A stretch of 64,000 bases of DNA, from positions 2,542,001 to 2,606,000 of the forward strand of contig NZ_JAPKNJ010000001.1 of assembly GCF_026343945.1 (NCBI RefSeq), in the 5' to 3' direction. Position 1 is the first letter of the stretch; each line of letters begins with the position of its first letter. Shown here in pieces: positions 9,385 through 18,270 of this stretch. Origin of the DNA: Kaistia algarum. Lineage in GTDB: Bacteria > Pseudomonadota > Alphaproteobacteria > Rhizobiales > Kaistiaceae. The notes beneath the pieces were generated by a model, which saw only the letters and a list, made by a program, of their open reading frames with translations, searched no databases and was not told the DNA's origin. The position numbers and the translations under genes are program-made.

Positions 9385-10455
9385 TTACTTGAGTTCGTCG
9401 GCCTTGATGTAGCCCGAGTCGACGACGAGCGCCTGGTAGTTCGACTTGTCCACCTCATGCGGCGTCAGCAGGATCGAGGGAACGACCTTGACGTCATTGT
9501 TGTAGGTGGTGGTGTCGAGGCCAGCCGGCGTGCCGCCCGACAGCGCGGTGTCGACCAGCTCGACCGTCGCCTTGGCGAGATCGCGCGTGTCCTTGAACAC
9601 GGTCGAATACTGCTCGCCGGCGATGATCGCCTTGACCGAGGCGGTCTCGGCGTCCTGGCCGGTCACGATCGGCCAGGGCTGGTCGGCGGTGCCGTAGCCG
9701 ACGCCGCGGAGCGAGGCGATGATGCCGCGCGACAGGCCGTCATAGGGCGAGAGAACGCCGTCGACGCGCTTGCCGTCCGAGTAGTTGGCCGAGAGCAGGT
9801 TGTCCATGCGGGCCTGCGCGGTGGCGGCGAGCCAACGCAGCGTGCCGACCTTGTCCATGCCGGTCTGGCCGGACACGATCTTGATGGAACCGTCATCGAT
9901 CAGCGGCTGAAGGACCGACATCGCGCCATTGTAGAAGAAGAAGGCGTTGTTGTCGTCCGGCGAACCGCCGAACAGCTCGACGTTCCAGGGCTTCGTGTTC
10001 GGGAAGCGCTCCTTGAGGCCCTTGACCAGCGAATTGGCCTGGATCACGCCGACGCCGAAATTGTCGAAGGTCGTGTAGTAGTCGACATTCGGCGTCTTCT
10101 TGATCAGGCGGTCATAGGCGACGACGACAACACCTGCGTCGGCGGCCTTCTGCAGCGCGTCCGACAGTGTCGTGCCGTCGATCGAGGCGATGATCAGAGC
10201 CTTCGGGCCCTTGGTGATCTCGTTCTCGAGCTGGCTGAGCTGGTTGGGAATGTCGTCCTGCGCATACTGCAGATCGACGGTGTAACCCTTGGCCTCGAGC
10301 TGGGACTTGACGGCGTCGCCGTCATTGATCCAGCGCTGCGAGGTCTTGGTCGGCATCAGGACGCCGACGATGCCCTTGTCGGCGGCATGAGCCACCGGCG
10401 AAAGGGCGACTGCGCCGAGCGCGAGCGCGGCGAGCGCGGACTTCAAAAGGTTCAC
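9385..10455 (-). CDS. chvE: Periplasmic sugar-binding protein ChvE
   Basis: A 356-aa periplasmic binding protein of the ribose/galactose class. It has a 24-residue signal peptide ending in VAHA. Segments [25 protein letters not shown] (positions about 60-85), [53 protein letters not shown] and [11 protein letters not shown] match Agrobacterium ChvE closely as I recall it. ChvE binds galactose, glucose, arabinose, xylose and related aldoses. In Agrobacterium it also acts as a sugar sensor with VirA; no virA is seen here. The start is GTG at 10455 behind GGGAGAGAG. It is the first gene of chvE-gguA-gguB. Confidence 0.93.
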   Translation of the reverse strand: MNLLKSALAALALGAVALSPVAHAADKGIVGVLMPTKTSQRWINDGDAVKSQLEAKGYTVDLQYAQDDIPNQLSQLENEITKGPKALIIASIDGTTLSDALQKAADAGVVVVAYDRLIKKTPNVDYYTTFDNFGVGVIQANSLVKGLKERFPNTKPWNVELFGGSPDDNNAFFFYNGAMSVLQPLIDDGSIKIVSGQTGMDKVGTLRWLAATAQARMDNLLSANYSDGKRVDGVLSPYDGLSRGIIASLRGVGYGTADQPWPIVTGQDAETASVKAIIAGEQYSTVFKDTRDLAKATVELVDTALSGGTPAGLDTTTYNNDVKVVPSILLTPHEVDKSNYQALVVDSGYIKADELK

Positions 10456-10682
10456 GATATCTCTCTCCCGAATTGTACGACGTTTGCCGTCTCGCTGCTG
10501 GCGAGGCGCATCGCACTTCCTAATTACTTCGACTCCCGATCGTTTTCCAGACCCATCGAGCGAGACAATCAGCTTGCGATGCGTCCTTCACCTCCATGAG
10601 GCCGATCAGGCCACCACGCCCCGTTGGTATCGGCCCGCATCCGTTTCCGTCAATGGCGATTTTGTGGCGACACGCGAAAACG
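10456..10682 (-). promoter_or_regulatory. chvE upstream region
   Basis: About 230 nt between the chvE start and the terminator of the CAP gene must hold the chvE promoter, since both flanking genes run on the minus strand. A less GC-rich stretch around 10505-10565 is the likeliest core. I do not see a clear operator palindrome or an upstream regulator gene adjacent to it. Confidence 0.45.
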
Positions 10683-10724
10683 CCGCGCCCGACCGGGAGC
10701 CGAGGGGCTCCGGGTCGGGCGCGG
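10683..10724 (-). terminator. Rho-independent terminator of the CAP-domain gene
   Basis: A long hairpin: arms 10683-10694 and 10713-10724 pair over 12 bp, then after one mismatch another 6 bp (10696-10701 with 10706-10711) close a 4-nt loop. On the minus strand it is followed by CGTTTTCG, a short U-run. It lies 37 nt past the stop of the CAP-domain lipoprotein gene. Confidence 0.75.
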
Positions 10725-10760
10725 TTAATAATACGACTATAGTACGATAGGGCCAGGCGC

Positions 10761-11372
10761 TCAGCGTCCGACGACGGCGCCGCCGATCTGCACGACCGTG
10801 CTGCCATCGGCCGGAAGGGCAGGGCCGCTCATCGATGCCGGGGGTTCATAGGGCTTGGCCAGGATCAGCGACCAGTAGACCTTGTACTTGCTGTTCGGCG
10901 CATAGGCGGTGCCGATGCCGAGGCGGGTGACGCCGGGCTTCAGCATATTGGCGTTGTGGGGCTTGGAATCGCGCCAGCCCGAAAAGGCCTCGGCGAGCGT
11001 GCGATAGCCGGCGCCGACATTCTCGACGGCGATGCCGGCGTCGAAGCCGGAGGCGGCGAGGCGCTTCTCAAACTTGCCGCCGCCGCGTACGTCATGGCTG
11101 ACCTGATCGACGGCAGCCATGGCGCGGGCCTGGTCGGCTGCCATCTTGTTCAGCCGCGGATCGACCGTGACGGCCGAGAGGCCGCGGGCCGTGCGGTAGC
11201 CAGTGATCATGCTGGCCGCGGCCTCGGGGCTCACCGTGGCGCCGGAGGAATCGAGCCGATCGTAGAACACCGGCGTTGTCGGTGTCTCCACCGTCTGGGT
11301 GCACCCCGCCAGCGCGACGATCGCGACGGCGAGAGGGGCAAGGGCCGTCATGCGGCGGAAATTGGCGATCAT
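10761..11372 (-). CDS. CAP (SCP/PR1-like) domain lipoprotein
   Basis: A 203-aa exported protein. The signal peptide ends in the lipobox VALAGC, with Cys near residue 24, so it should be lipid-anchored. Residues 45-175 form a bacterial CAP domain: YRTARGLSAVTVDPRLNKMAADQARAMA (helical start), VSHDV with the first conserved His, AVENVGAGYRTLAEAFSGWRDSKPHNANML holding the E and second His, and a closing VYWSLILA strand. Bacterial CAP proteins have no general enzymatic activity assigned; some bind sterols or act at the cell surface. It is followed by its own terminator, so it is probably monocistronic. Confidence 0.85.
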   Translation of the reverse strand: MIANFRRMTALAPLAVAIVALAGCTQTVETPTTPVFYDRLDSSGATVSPEAAASMITGYRTARGLSAVTVDPRLNKMAADQARAMAAVDQVSHDVRGGGKFEKRLAASGFDAGIAVENVGAGYRTLAEAFSGWRDSKPHNANMLKPGVTRLGIGTAYAPNSKYKVYWSLILAKPYEPPASMSGPALPADGSTVVQIGGAVVGR

Positions 11373-11461
11373 GGTGCTTGGGTCTCGGCGGTCAGGCTGT
11401 CAGGAAAGTCGGCTGCGGCGAGTGTTCGCCGATTTGCCGAGGCGACGCAACATGGCGGGCC

Positions 11462-13813
11462 TTACGGCAGGCGAATGCCATGCTCCGCGAATTGGGCAAA
11501 ACAGCGGAAGCGGATCTCGGAGCGGACGGTGCCACTCTTGCCATTGTCGGAGATGTAGCAGCTGAGCTCGAAATGCAGCGCAGCGGCGTCGAAATCGACG
11601 AAAAGAACCGACGGCTCCGGGAAGGAGAGCACCAGCGGGTGCTCCTTGGCGATCTTCAGCAACAGATCGCGCACGATGGCCGGGTCGGAATCCTTGGCGA
11701 CGACGATCTTCAGATTGGCTCGCCCCGACCGGTCATGCAGCACCATGTTCTTGACGATGCCCGTCACCAGGCTCGAATTCGGAATGATCACCGTCGAGCG
11801 GTCGAACGTCTCGATCTCCGTGGCGCGGATATTGATGCGCTTGACGATCCCTTCCTCGGCGCCGACCGCGATCCAGTCGCCGGCTCGGATCGGCCGTTCC
11901 GCCAGCAGCACGAGACCCGAGACGAAATTGTTCACGATGCCCTGGAGGCCGAGGCCCACGCCGACCGAAAGCGCACCGGCGACGATGGCGATCGAGGAGA
12001 GGTCGAGGCCGGCATAGCCGGAGGCGATCGCTGCGGCCAGGATCCAGCCGAGATGGCCGATGACGGTGCCGATCGAGTTCCGCAATCCTGAATCGAGCCG
12101 GGTCGTCGGCAGGAAACGGGTGTCGAGCCATCGCTCGAATGTGCGGGTCGCAATCAGGACGGCGACGAAAACGGCGAGCGCCGAGAAGATGGTGATCGGC
12201 GAAACGACGATCGAACCGAGGGTGAACCCGATGAGAAGCTGCCGGAAGCTGCTCATGACGGAATCGGAATCGAAGCCCCAGGGCGCGAAGATGGCGAGGA
12301 CCGCGAGGCCGATCAGCGCTAGGCGAACGACACCGTTGAAGACGACGCCGAGCTGGGTCAGCGAGCGCGGCGCGAAACCGACCGAAGCGATCAGGCGGCT
12401 GCCGACGATACCCTCGCGGCGGAACCAGGCCGTCGTCAGTTCGTCGGTCAGCATGGTCAGCAGCACCAGGAGGCTGACGACGATCGTCGCCCAGCAGATC
12501 TGCGTCGTTACGAAACGGCTGAGGGCAACGTAGCCGATGAGGCTGGCGAAGATGGCTGCCGCGGCGGTGACGCCGGCCAGGATCAGCGCGATGCGCTTCA
12601 GAACCGATTCGTCCTCTTCTTCGTCTTCCTCGGCGGCGGCGCTGGAATGTCGATTGACGATCCGGACCGTCCGGATGATGAGCGCGGCGCTGGCCACGGA
12701 CAGGAGGCCGTCGAATGCGATAACCAGCGGCAGCGAGGTGGGGACGACGCGCGTCAGCCTGTCCATGAAAATGACGAAGGACTGAAGGATGGCAATCGTG
12801 ACGACGAGGTTGAAGATGCGCCTGGCGAGCGCATCGTCGATCGTCACCAGACGAAGGGCGGGCCGGGCCGGGTCGAGCAAGGCGCGGGCGATGCCGGAGG
12901 CGAGCGAGAACAGGACGATCGCGGAGGCGATGCCGAACCAGATGACGCTGAGCCGTTCCGGCGCCAGGCGGAACGCCGTGAGGATCGAGTGGCCGACGAA
13001 CATCACGGCGGCGGGTACGATCGCGTTGGTGGCCACCGTGGCGGAGGCGGCCACCACCTTCGACCGCATCGAATAGGGCTTTGCCTGGGTGCGCTTCGCC
13101 AGATGCCGGATGAGCATCCGGCGTCCGGGCATAAGGCCGATCAGGACGAGAAGGATGATGCAGACGACGGCGACCGCCGTCCAACGTTCGGCCGTGTTGC
13201 GGAACGAGTCGAACCATTCGACCACGATGTCGGCAGCGCCGGATGCCAGAACCGGCAGCTCCGCGGCGGCATCGACCCAAAGGCCCGGGTCGGCCAGGCT
13301 CTGGCTCCGTTCCAGCAGGCGCGCGGTGAACATCGCGCGCCGCCGGTCGTTGATCATGGATTGTGTCGACGTTCCATGCGCGACAATCGCGATGGCCTGC
13401 TTTTGGCTGCCGAGCAGGTCGCCATAGGTCTCCTGGGCGGCGGCGAGGTCGGTCTTTACCGCGTCCGAGATGGTCTGGTCCGCTCCCTCCACGGGGGAGA
13501 GCGCCTTTACCTGCGCGGAGGCGGCCGCCACCCTCGGGGTGAGGCCGGCAGCGAACGCGCTGGCATTGGTCATTACGTCCGAGACCTGGTCGAACAGTCC
13601 CCGCAGCTCCGGATCAGTGATCTGTACCTGCTTGATAGCGGTGTCGACGTGCTCCAGCGTCGCGTTCCAGGTGTCGATCCGCGACTGCTGGTCGTCCTGG
13701 GCCGCCGCGATTCCCGGCCAGAGCGAGACAAGGAGAAGGGTTGCGGCGAGCATCCAGGACAGGATGGACGGCCTTGGTTTCTCTGCAATTGGCCGTCCCG
13801 AAAAACGCGTCAC
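11462..13813 (-). CDS. Large mechanosensitive channel (MscS family) with DUF3772 N-terminal domain
   Basis: A 783-aa inner-membrane protein. A signal peptide (1-38, ending in AAAQ) is followed by a periplasmic helical region of about 170 residues that fits DUF3772, then about 10 membrane segments, and a MscS module at about 560-760. The Gly/Ala-rich pore helix is visible as AIVAGALSVGVGLGLQGIVNNFVSGLVLL, and the β-domain as GDWIAVGAEEGIVKRINIRATEIETFDRS. Such channels open on membrane tension to release solutes during osmotic downshock. The acidic cytosolic-like run EEDEEEDES near residue 405 is unusual. The start is GTG at 13813. It is divergent from the ExoD gene. Confidence 0.9.
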   Translation of the reverse strand: MTRFSGRPIAEKPRPSILSWMLAATLLLVSLWPGIAAAQDDQQSRIDTWNATLEHVDTAIKQVQITDPELRGLFDQVSDVMTNASAFAAGLTPRVAAASAQVKALSPVEGADQTISDAVKTDLAAAQETYGDLLGSQKQAIAIVAHGTSTQSMINDRRRAMFTARLLERSQSLADPGLWVDAAAELPVLASGAADIVVEWFDSFRNTAERWTAVAVVCIILLVLIGLMPGRRMLIRHLAKRTQAKPYSMRSKVVAASATVATNAIVPAAVMFVGHSILTAFRLAPERLSVIWFGIASAIVLFSLASGIARALLDPARPALRLVTIDDALARRIFNLVVTIAILQSFVIFMDRLTRVVPTSLPLVIAFDGLLSVASAALIIRTVRIVNRHSSAAAEEDEEEDESVLKRIALILAGVTAAAAIFASLIGYVALSRFVTTQICWATIVVSLLVLLTMLTDELTTAWFRREGIVGSRLIASVGFAPRSLTQLGVVFNGVVRLALIGLAVLAIFAPWGFDSDSVMSSFRQLLIGFTLGSIVVSPITIFSALAVFVAVLIATRTFERWLDTRFLPTTRLDSGLRNSIGTVIGHLGWILAAAIASGYAGLDLSSIAIVAGALSVGVGLGLQGIVNNFVSGLVLLAERPIRAGDWIAVGAEEGIVKRINIRATEIETFDRSTVIIPNSSLVTGIVKNMVLHDRSGRANLKIVVAKDSDPAIVRDLLLKIAKEHPLVLSFPEPSVLFVDFDAAALHFELSCYISDNGKSGTVRSEIRFRCFAQFAEHGIRLP

Positions 13814-14013
13814 GTCGATCTCCCCAATGGCCCGGCCGCGTGGCCGCCACCCTTGAACTTGGCGCCGGTGATCACGACACTAAGCGGCGCGATTTCGCAA
13901 TATGGTCGTTGATCGCATTGCAGTTGGGCCTTGCGATCGGCTCGCCCTGTTGCCGCTTCGACGGGGTCCCGGCTCTGTTGTATCGTTCCGCTGTCCTAAT
14001 CCCGGAGGTAGCC

Positions 14014-14706
14014 TTGCCGACGCACGATCCTGCGCCCGCGGCGGCCGGCGACACGCGCTCCGAAGCCGCCGACCGCGTTCTTCGGTCCGGTTCGGCGTCG
14101 ACAATTCTATCCAATCTGGGAATTGTCCTGCCGCATGACCGCGTGACGCTCGGCGAGATGGTCGATGCGCTGGGCGGTGCCGGCATCGGCCTTACCCTAT
14201 TGATGCTGGCCTTGCCGTCCTTCATACCGATTCCAGGCCTCCCGACCGGTGTCGTGTTTGGCGCGGCACTGGCGATCCTGTCGGTCCAGATCATGATGGG
14301 TGCCGAGAGCCTCGTCCTGCCGGAAAGGCTGCGACGATTCGGACTGCCACGCGGACCGGTCGTGAAGGGCGGGCTCTGGATCGCGCCGTGGTTCCGGCGC
14401 ATCGAATGGCTGCTGCGGCCTCGGCTGCCGGCCCTCTCCGGACGGGTTGCCCGCTTCGTGCTGGCGGTCCCTATCTTCGTCCATGCGATCATGATTCTCC
14501 TGCCGATCCCGCTCGGCAACCAGCTGCCCTCGCTCGCCGTCATCGCCTTCGCCTTCGGCCTCATCGAGCGGGACGGTGTCGCGATCCTCGTCGGGGCCAT
14601 GCTTTCGATTGTCGCGCTCGCCTGGAACACCGCGATTGTCGTCTTTGGCGCCGAGCTTAGCGTCCTCGCCTATCGCTGGGCGGGGCGTGTGATGGAGGCG
14701 TTCTGA
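14014..14706 (+). CDS. ExoD-family exopolysaccharide synthesis protein
   Basis: A 230-aa membrane protein matching the ExoD family (Pfam ExoD). The conserved opening LGEMVDALGGAGIGLTLLMLALPSFIPIPGLP at residues about 45-75 is diagnostic, followed by several hydrophobic segments. In Sinorhizobium, exoD mutants are affected in exopolysaccharide and in alkali tolerance; the biochemical role is not established. The TTG at 14014 is chosen because GGAGG stands 5 nt upstream (14004-14008), and the open frame upstream has no family similarity. It is divergent from the MscS-type channel gene. Confidence 0.83.
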   Translation: MPTHDPAPAAAGDTRSEAADRVLRSGSASTILSNLGIVLPHDRVTLGEMVDALGGAGIGLTLLMLALPSFIPIPGLPTGVVFGAALAILSVQIMMGAESLVLPERLRRFGLPRGPVVKGGLWIAPWFRRIEWLLRPRLPALSGRVARFVLAVPIFVHAIMILLPIPLGNQLPSLAVIAFAFGLIERDGVAILVGAMLSIVALAWNTAIVVFGAELSVLAYRWAGRVMEAF

Positions 14707-14793
14707 GCCTTGCCGGAGGTTGAAGGCATGTCGCCACAGAGCGGCTTGCATCGATGCCACGTCGCGTGTAGCCTGATCTGAGAAAAGGGTTTT

Positions 14794-14806
14794 TCAAACG
14801 GTTTGA
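14794..14806. promoter_or_regulatory. Palindrome, putative LacI-family operator 1
   Basis: TCAAACGGTTTGA is a perfect palindrome with 6-nt arms around a central G. It lies about 110 nt before the LacI-family gene and is typical in size for LacI-family half-site pairs. An imperfect related repeat precedes it (TGAGAAAA near 14779). Binding by the adjacent regulator is inference. Confidence 0.5.
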
Positions 14807-14843
14807 GGCGATGGCTTGGGTCACCGCCTTTTTTAGCCGGAAT

Positions 14844-14863
14844 TTGAGAAAACCTTTTCTCAA
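14844..14863. promoter_or_regulatory. 20-bp palindrome, putative LacI-family operator 2
   Basis: TTGAGAAAACCTTTTCTCAA has perfect 9-nt arms around CC. It lies 54 nt before the LacI-family start and 38 nt from operator 1. It is strikingly AT-rich for this genome, which makes chance unlikely. Its position suits autoregulation of the regulator and perhaps of the transporter operon behind it. Confidence 0.6.
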
Positions 14864-14916
14864 TCAGGGCGAAGCGCCAAAGGCGCGCCCACGAGGAACG
14901 TGCTTGCGGAGTGGCC

Positions 14917-15966
14917 ATGTCGGTCGAGGGCGAGGGAGAGACGCGGAGTGGCTGGCGACGGCCAGTTACGCTGCGCGATGTCGCGTTCGCCGCCGGCGTC
15001 AGCGTCGCCACGGCCTCCAAAGCCCTGAACGACCAGGGCCGCATGACGGCCGAGACGCGCCTCCGCATCCAGGAGACGGCTCGCCGTCTCGGCTTCCGCC
15101 CGAACAGCCTGGCGCAAAGCCTGTTGCGCCAGCGCAGCTTCACCGTCGGGCTGCTGACCAACGATACCTATGGCCGCTTCTCGCTGCCGGTCATGGCTGG
15201 CATTTCCGACGCGCTGGTCGATAATGGCGTTTCGGTCTTCCTCTGCAACATCGAGGACGATCCCCGGCTCGGCCAGCTTCACGTCGAGGCGATGCTGGAA
15301 AAGCGGGTCGACGGCATCATCGCCACCGGCAAGCGCGTCGACCGCAAATTACCTGTCGAGCTTTCCGGCCTCGGATTGCCGATCATCTATGCCTTCACCG
15401 AACCAGCCCAGGATTCGGTCTCCTTCATCTGCGACGAAGAGGGCGGCGCGCGCCTCGCCGTCGAGCATCTGGTTCGCCTCGGCCGGCGCCGGATCGCGCA
15501 TATCACCGGCCCGACGACTTTCGCCGTTGTGCACCGCCGCGCCGCCGCCTATCACGCCGTCCTCGCCGAAAGCGGCCTCCCGGTGCTGCCGCCCCTGCTC
15601 GGGCCCTGGAACGAGGGCTGGGGGCACGAGGCCGTGGCTCACCTTTTCGACAATGCGGCGGAGCGCCCCGACGCGGTGTTCTGCGGCAACGACCAGATCG
15701 CGCGCGGCGTGATCGATGCACTCCGGGAGCGCGGCATCCGCGTGCCCATCGATGTGGCGGTGGTTGGTTTCGACAATTGGGAGATCCTCGCCAATGCGTC
15801 GCGGCCGCCTCTCACGACGATCGACATGAACCTGACGGAGCTCGGCCGCGAGGCAGGGCTGACGCTGCTATCGCTCGTCGATGGCAAGAGAATCGAGCCG
15901 GAAATTCGCAAGCTTCCGTGCCGGCTTGTGGTGAGAGAATCCTGCGGCCAGCCGCCGGATGGGTGA
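14917..15966 (+). CDS. LacI-family transcriptional regulator
   Basis: A 349-aa repressor-type regulator. Residues about 15-65 are a classical LacI helix-turn-helix and hinge (VTLRDVAFAAGVSVATASKALN, then RIQETARRLGFRPNSLAQSL). The remainder is a periplasmic-binding-protein-like ligand domain (FTVGLLTNDTYGRFSLPVMAGI, HLVRLGRRRIAHITG, DAVFCGNDQIARGVIDAL, VDVAVVGFDNWE). The ATG at 14917 has GGAG 6 nt before it. It directly precedes the binding-protein/permease/GH127 genes in the same direction, so it most likely controls them and is induced by the imported arabinoside or L-arabinose (inference). Confidence 0.92.
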   Translation: MSVEGEGETRSGWRRPVTLRDVAFAAGVSVATASKALNDQGRMTAETRLRIQETARRLGFRPNSLAQSLLRQRSFTVGLLTNDTYGRFSLPVMAGISDALVDNGVSVFLCNIEDDPRLGQLHVEAMLEKRVDGIIATGKRVDRKLPVELSGLGLPIIYAFTEPAQDSVSFICDEEGGARLAVEHLVRLGRRRIAHITGPTTFAVVHRRAAAYHAVLAESGLPVLPPLLGPWNEGWGHEAVAHLFDNAAERPDAVFCGNDQIARGVIDALRERGIRVPIDVAVVGFDNWEILANASRPPLTTIDMNLTELGREAGLTLLSLVDGKRIEPEIRKLPCRLVVRESCGQPPDG

Positions 15967-16030
15967 AGCAAAGTGACAGCCGCTCGCGGGAGGAGCCACG
16001 GGCGGTCGTTTCATAGAGGGAGGAGACCCC

Positions 16031-17275
16031 ATGAGCAGAATGAAGAGCGTGATAGCCGCGACCGCGGCTTTGCTTTCGATGACGGCGCTCGCCTCGGCGG
16101 CGGAGACCGCCAATATCTGGGTCCGGGCCGACGGCTCGAATTTCATGCCGCAGATCGTCGAGGCCTTCAACAAGGGCCATGAGAACCAGATCAAGCTCGA
16201 CATCATCCCGAATGCCGAGATCGTCCCGAAATATGCGACCTCGGTCGCGGGCGGAACGGCTCCCGACGGCTTGTCGCTCGACCTGATTTACACGCCGGCC
16301 TTCGCGGCGGCGGGGCAGCTCGAGGACATCACCGATTGGGCCAAGTCCCTGTCATATTTCAAGGACCTGTCGCCGGCGCATGTGAAGACCGGTACCTATA
16401 AGGACCGGATCTATGGTCTGCCGTTCTCGGCCGACAGTTCGGTGCTGATCTGGAACAAGAAGCTGTTCAAGCAGGCCGGACTCGATCCCGAGAAGGGACC
16501 GACGAACTGGGCCGAGATCGAGGCCGACGCCGAGAAGGTCAACGCGCTCGGCGGCGACATCAAGGGCTTCTACTTCTCCGGCGCCTGCGGCGGCTGCAAC
16601 ATCTTCACCTTCACGCCGCTGGTCTGGGCGTCGGGCGGCGAGATCCTGTCGGAAGACGGCTCGAAGGCGATGCTGACCGATCCGAAGCTGCGCGAGGCGA
16701 TCGACTTCTATCGCTCCATGGTCAAGAAGGGCCTCGTGCCGGAAGGCGCGCAGACCGACAACGGCGCCAATTTCTTCGCGGCCTTCGCCGCGGGTAATAT
16801 CGGCATCGCTCCGTCGGGCGCCTTCGCCATCGGCGCGCTCAACACGCAGTACAAGGACATCGACTACGGCGTCACGTTCCTGCCGGGCAAGGATGGCGGC
16901 TGGTCGTCCTTCGCGGGCGGCGACAATTTCGTCGTCACCAAGGGCACCAAGAAGCTCGCCGTCCTGAAGGAGTTCCTCGACTACGCCTACTCGCTCGAGG
17001 GACAGGCCCTTCTGGCGAGCCGCGGCAGCCTGCCGGTGCGCGGCGACATCGCCGCCGAGGCGTTGAAGGGGCTTGATCCGCGTTACGCGGTGGCAGCCGA
17101 GGCCATGGCCAAGGGCCGCACGCCCTATTCGGTGGTGTTCAACGACATCATCAATTCGGCCAACGGCCCCTGGGCGCAGATGATCAGCGAGGTCTTCTTC
17201 GGCGACGACGTCGACGGCTCGATCGCGAATGCGCAGGAAACGATGCAGGGCATCATCGACCAGGCGAAGAACTAG
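16031..17275 (+). CDS. ABC transporter sugar-binding protein (family 1)
   Basis: A 414-aa exported solute-binding protein with a signal peptide of about 23 residues ending ALASA. It is of the MalE/UgpB-like cluster: ANIWVRADGSNFMPQIVEAFNK opening, PDGLSLDLIYTPAFAAAGQLEDITDWA, GLPFSADSSVLIWNKKLFKQAGLDP, and a C-terminal MQGIIDQAKN helix. GACGGCNIFTF at about 186-196 is an uncommon Cys-rich loop. A strong GGGAGGAG precedes the ATG. With the two following permeases it forms a carbohydrate importer; the GH127 gene at the operon end suggests β-L-arabinofuranosides as cargo. Confidence 0.92.
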   Translation: MSRMKSVIAATAALLSMTALASAAETANIWVRADGSNFMPQIVEAFNKGHENQIKLDIIPNAEIVPKYATSVAGGTAPDGLSLDLIYTPAFAAAGQLEDITDWAKSLSYFKDLSPAHVKTGTYKDRIYGLPFSADSSVLIWNKKLFKQAGLDPEKGPTNWAEIEADAEKVNALGGDIKGFYFSGACGGCNIFTFTPLVWASGGEILSEDGSKAMLTDPKLREAIDFYRSMVKKGLVPEGAQTDNGANFFAAFAAGNIGIAPSGAFAIGALNTQYKDIDYGVTFLPGKDGGWSSFAGGDNFVVTKGTKKLAVLKEFLDYAYSLEGQALLASRGSLPVRGDIAAEALKGLDPRYAVAAEAMAKGRTPYSVVFNDIINSANGPWAQMISEVFFGDDVDGSIANAQETMQGIIDQAKN

Positions 17276-17285
17276 CCTGCTCCAG

Positions 17286-17310
17286 GGCGGAGGCGCATCG
17301 CGCCTCCGCC
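17286..17310 (+). terminator. Hairpin between binding-protein and permease genes
   Basis: GGCGGAGGCGC at 17286-17296 is repeated inverted at 17300-17310, leaving a 3-nt ATC loop. It starts 10 nt past the binding-protein stop and ends before the permease ribosome-binding site. No U-run follows, so it probably sets mRNA stability or partial read-through rather than ending the transcript. Confidence 0.65.
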
Positions 17311-17337
17311 TCCCAAACCAGCATGAGGGCAGCCGCC

Positions 17338-18270
17338 ATGTCGTCGATCTCCGCCAAGGCCGGAGCCGCGACGATTGCCGTTCCGCGCCGCAAGCGGGCC
17401 GTCGATCGCAGCCAATGGGCCGGATATCTCTATATCGCGCCGGCGATCGCGCTCGTCGCCGTTTTCTTCGTGCTGCCGCTCGGCATGACCGCCTGGATGT
17501 CGCTGCACAATTGGCCGCTGATGGGCGCGCACAGCTTCATCGGACTGGACAATTACGTCGCCATCACCAAGGACGTGCGGTTCTGGAAGGCGCTCAACTT
17601 CACCTTCTACTATACCGTCATCGTCACCATCGCGATCTTCGTCGTCGCCTTCCCGCTGGCGCTGTTCGTCGAGCGGCCGCGGCCGATGATCGGCGTCTAC
17701 CGCACCGCCTTCTTCATGCCGGTCGTGGTCGGCTTCGCCTCGGCAAGCCTGCTCTGGGCCTGGCTGCTCAATGTCGATTCAGGCTTGTTCAGCCCCGCCG
17801 CCTACCAGCTCGGGCTGACGGAGAAGAAGGTCAATCTGCTCGCAACGTTCAATCCGGCCTTCTGGTCCATCATCGTCATGGTCGTCTGGAAGGTCGCGGG
17901 CTTCACCATGGTCATCCTGATGACCGGGCTGCAGTCGATCCCGACCGAACTCATGGAAGCCGCCAAGATCGACGGCGCCTCGGCGTGGCAGCGCTTCCGC
18001 TCGATCACGCTGCCCCTGATGCGCCGCACGCTGGCGCTGTCGCTGATCCTCTCGGTCGCCGGCTCGATCCTCGCCTTCGACCAGTTCTACATCATCCTGC
18101 GCGGCGGGCCGCGCAACCAGACGCTGACGGCGGTCTACTGGATCTTCAACCAGTCCTTCGTGTCGTTCAAGCTCGGCTATGGCGCGGCGCTGTCCATGGT
18201 CCTGCTCGTCATCCTCGTCATCATCAGCCTCGTCCAGCTGAGACTGCTGCGCAATCCGGAGGGAATGTGA
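17338..18270 (+). CDS. Sugar ABC transporter permease (MalF/UgpA type)
   Basis: A 310-aa inner-membrane protein with six expected transmembrane segments. The EAA loop that contacts the ATPase is visible as ELMEAAKIDGASAWQRFRSITLPLM near residues 205-230. The N-terminal 30 residues are basic and cytosolic. The ATG at 17338 has GAGG upstream; another ATG at 17323 lacks a site. The stop overlaps the next start by one base (TGATG). No ATP-binding gene is in the operon, so a shared MsmK/UgpC-type ATPase elsewhere is probably used. Confidence 0.92.
   Translation: MSSISAKAGAATIAVPRRKRAVDRSQWAGYLYIAPAIALVAVFFVLPLGMTAWMSLHNWPLMGAHSFIGLDNYVAITKDVRFWKALNFTFYYTVIVTIAIFVVAFPLALFVERPRPMIGVYRTAFFMPVVVGFASASLLWAWLLNVDSGLFSPAAYQLGLTEKKVNLLATFNPAFWSIIVMVVWKVAGFTMVILMTGLQSIPTELMEAAKIDGASAWQRFRSITLPLMRRTLALSLILSVAGSILAFDQFYIILRGGPRNQTLTAVYWIFNQSFVSFKLGYGAALSMVLLVILVIISLVQLRLLRNPEGM

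Noticed and set aside
9385..10455. ChvE as evidence for a Ti-type virulence locus
   Set aside because: ChvE-GguAB is a general sugar importer in many Hyphomicrobiales; no virA, virG or T-DNA genes are present in the window.
17229..18269. Upstream extension of the second permease frame through the first permease
   Set aside because: The translation before 18270 is Arg/His/Asp-rich nonsense in another frame of the first permease; the true start is the ATG in TGATG.
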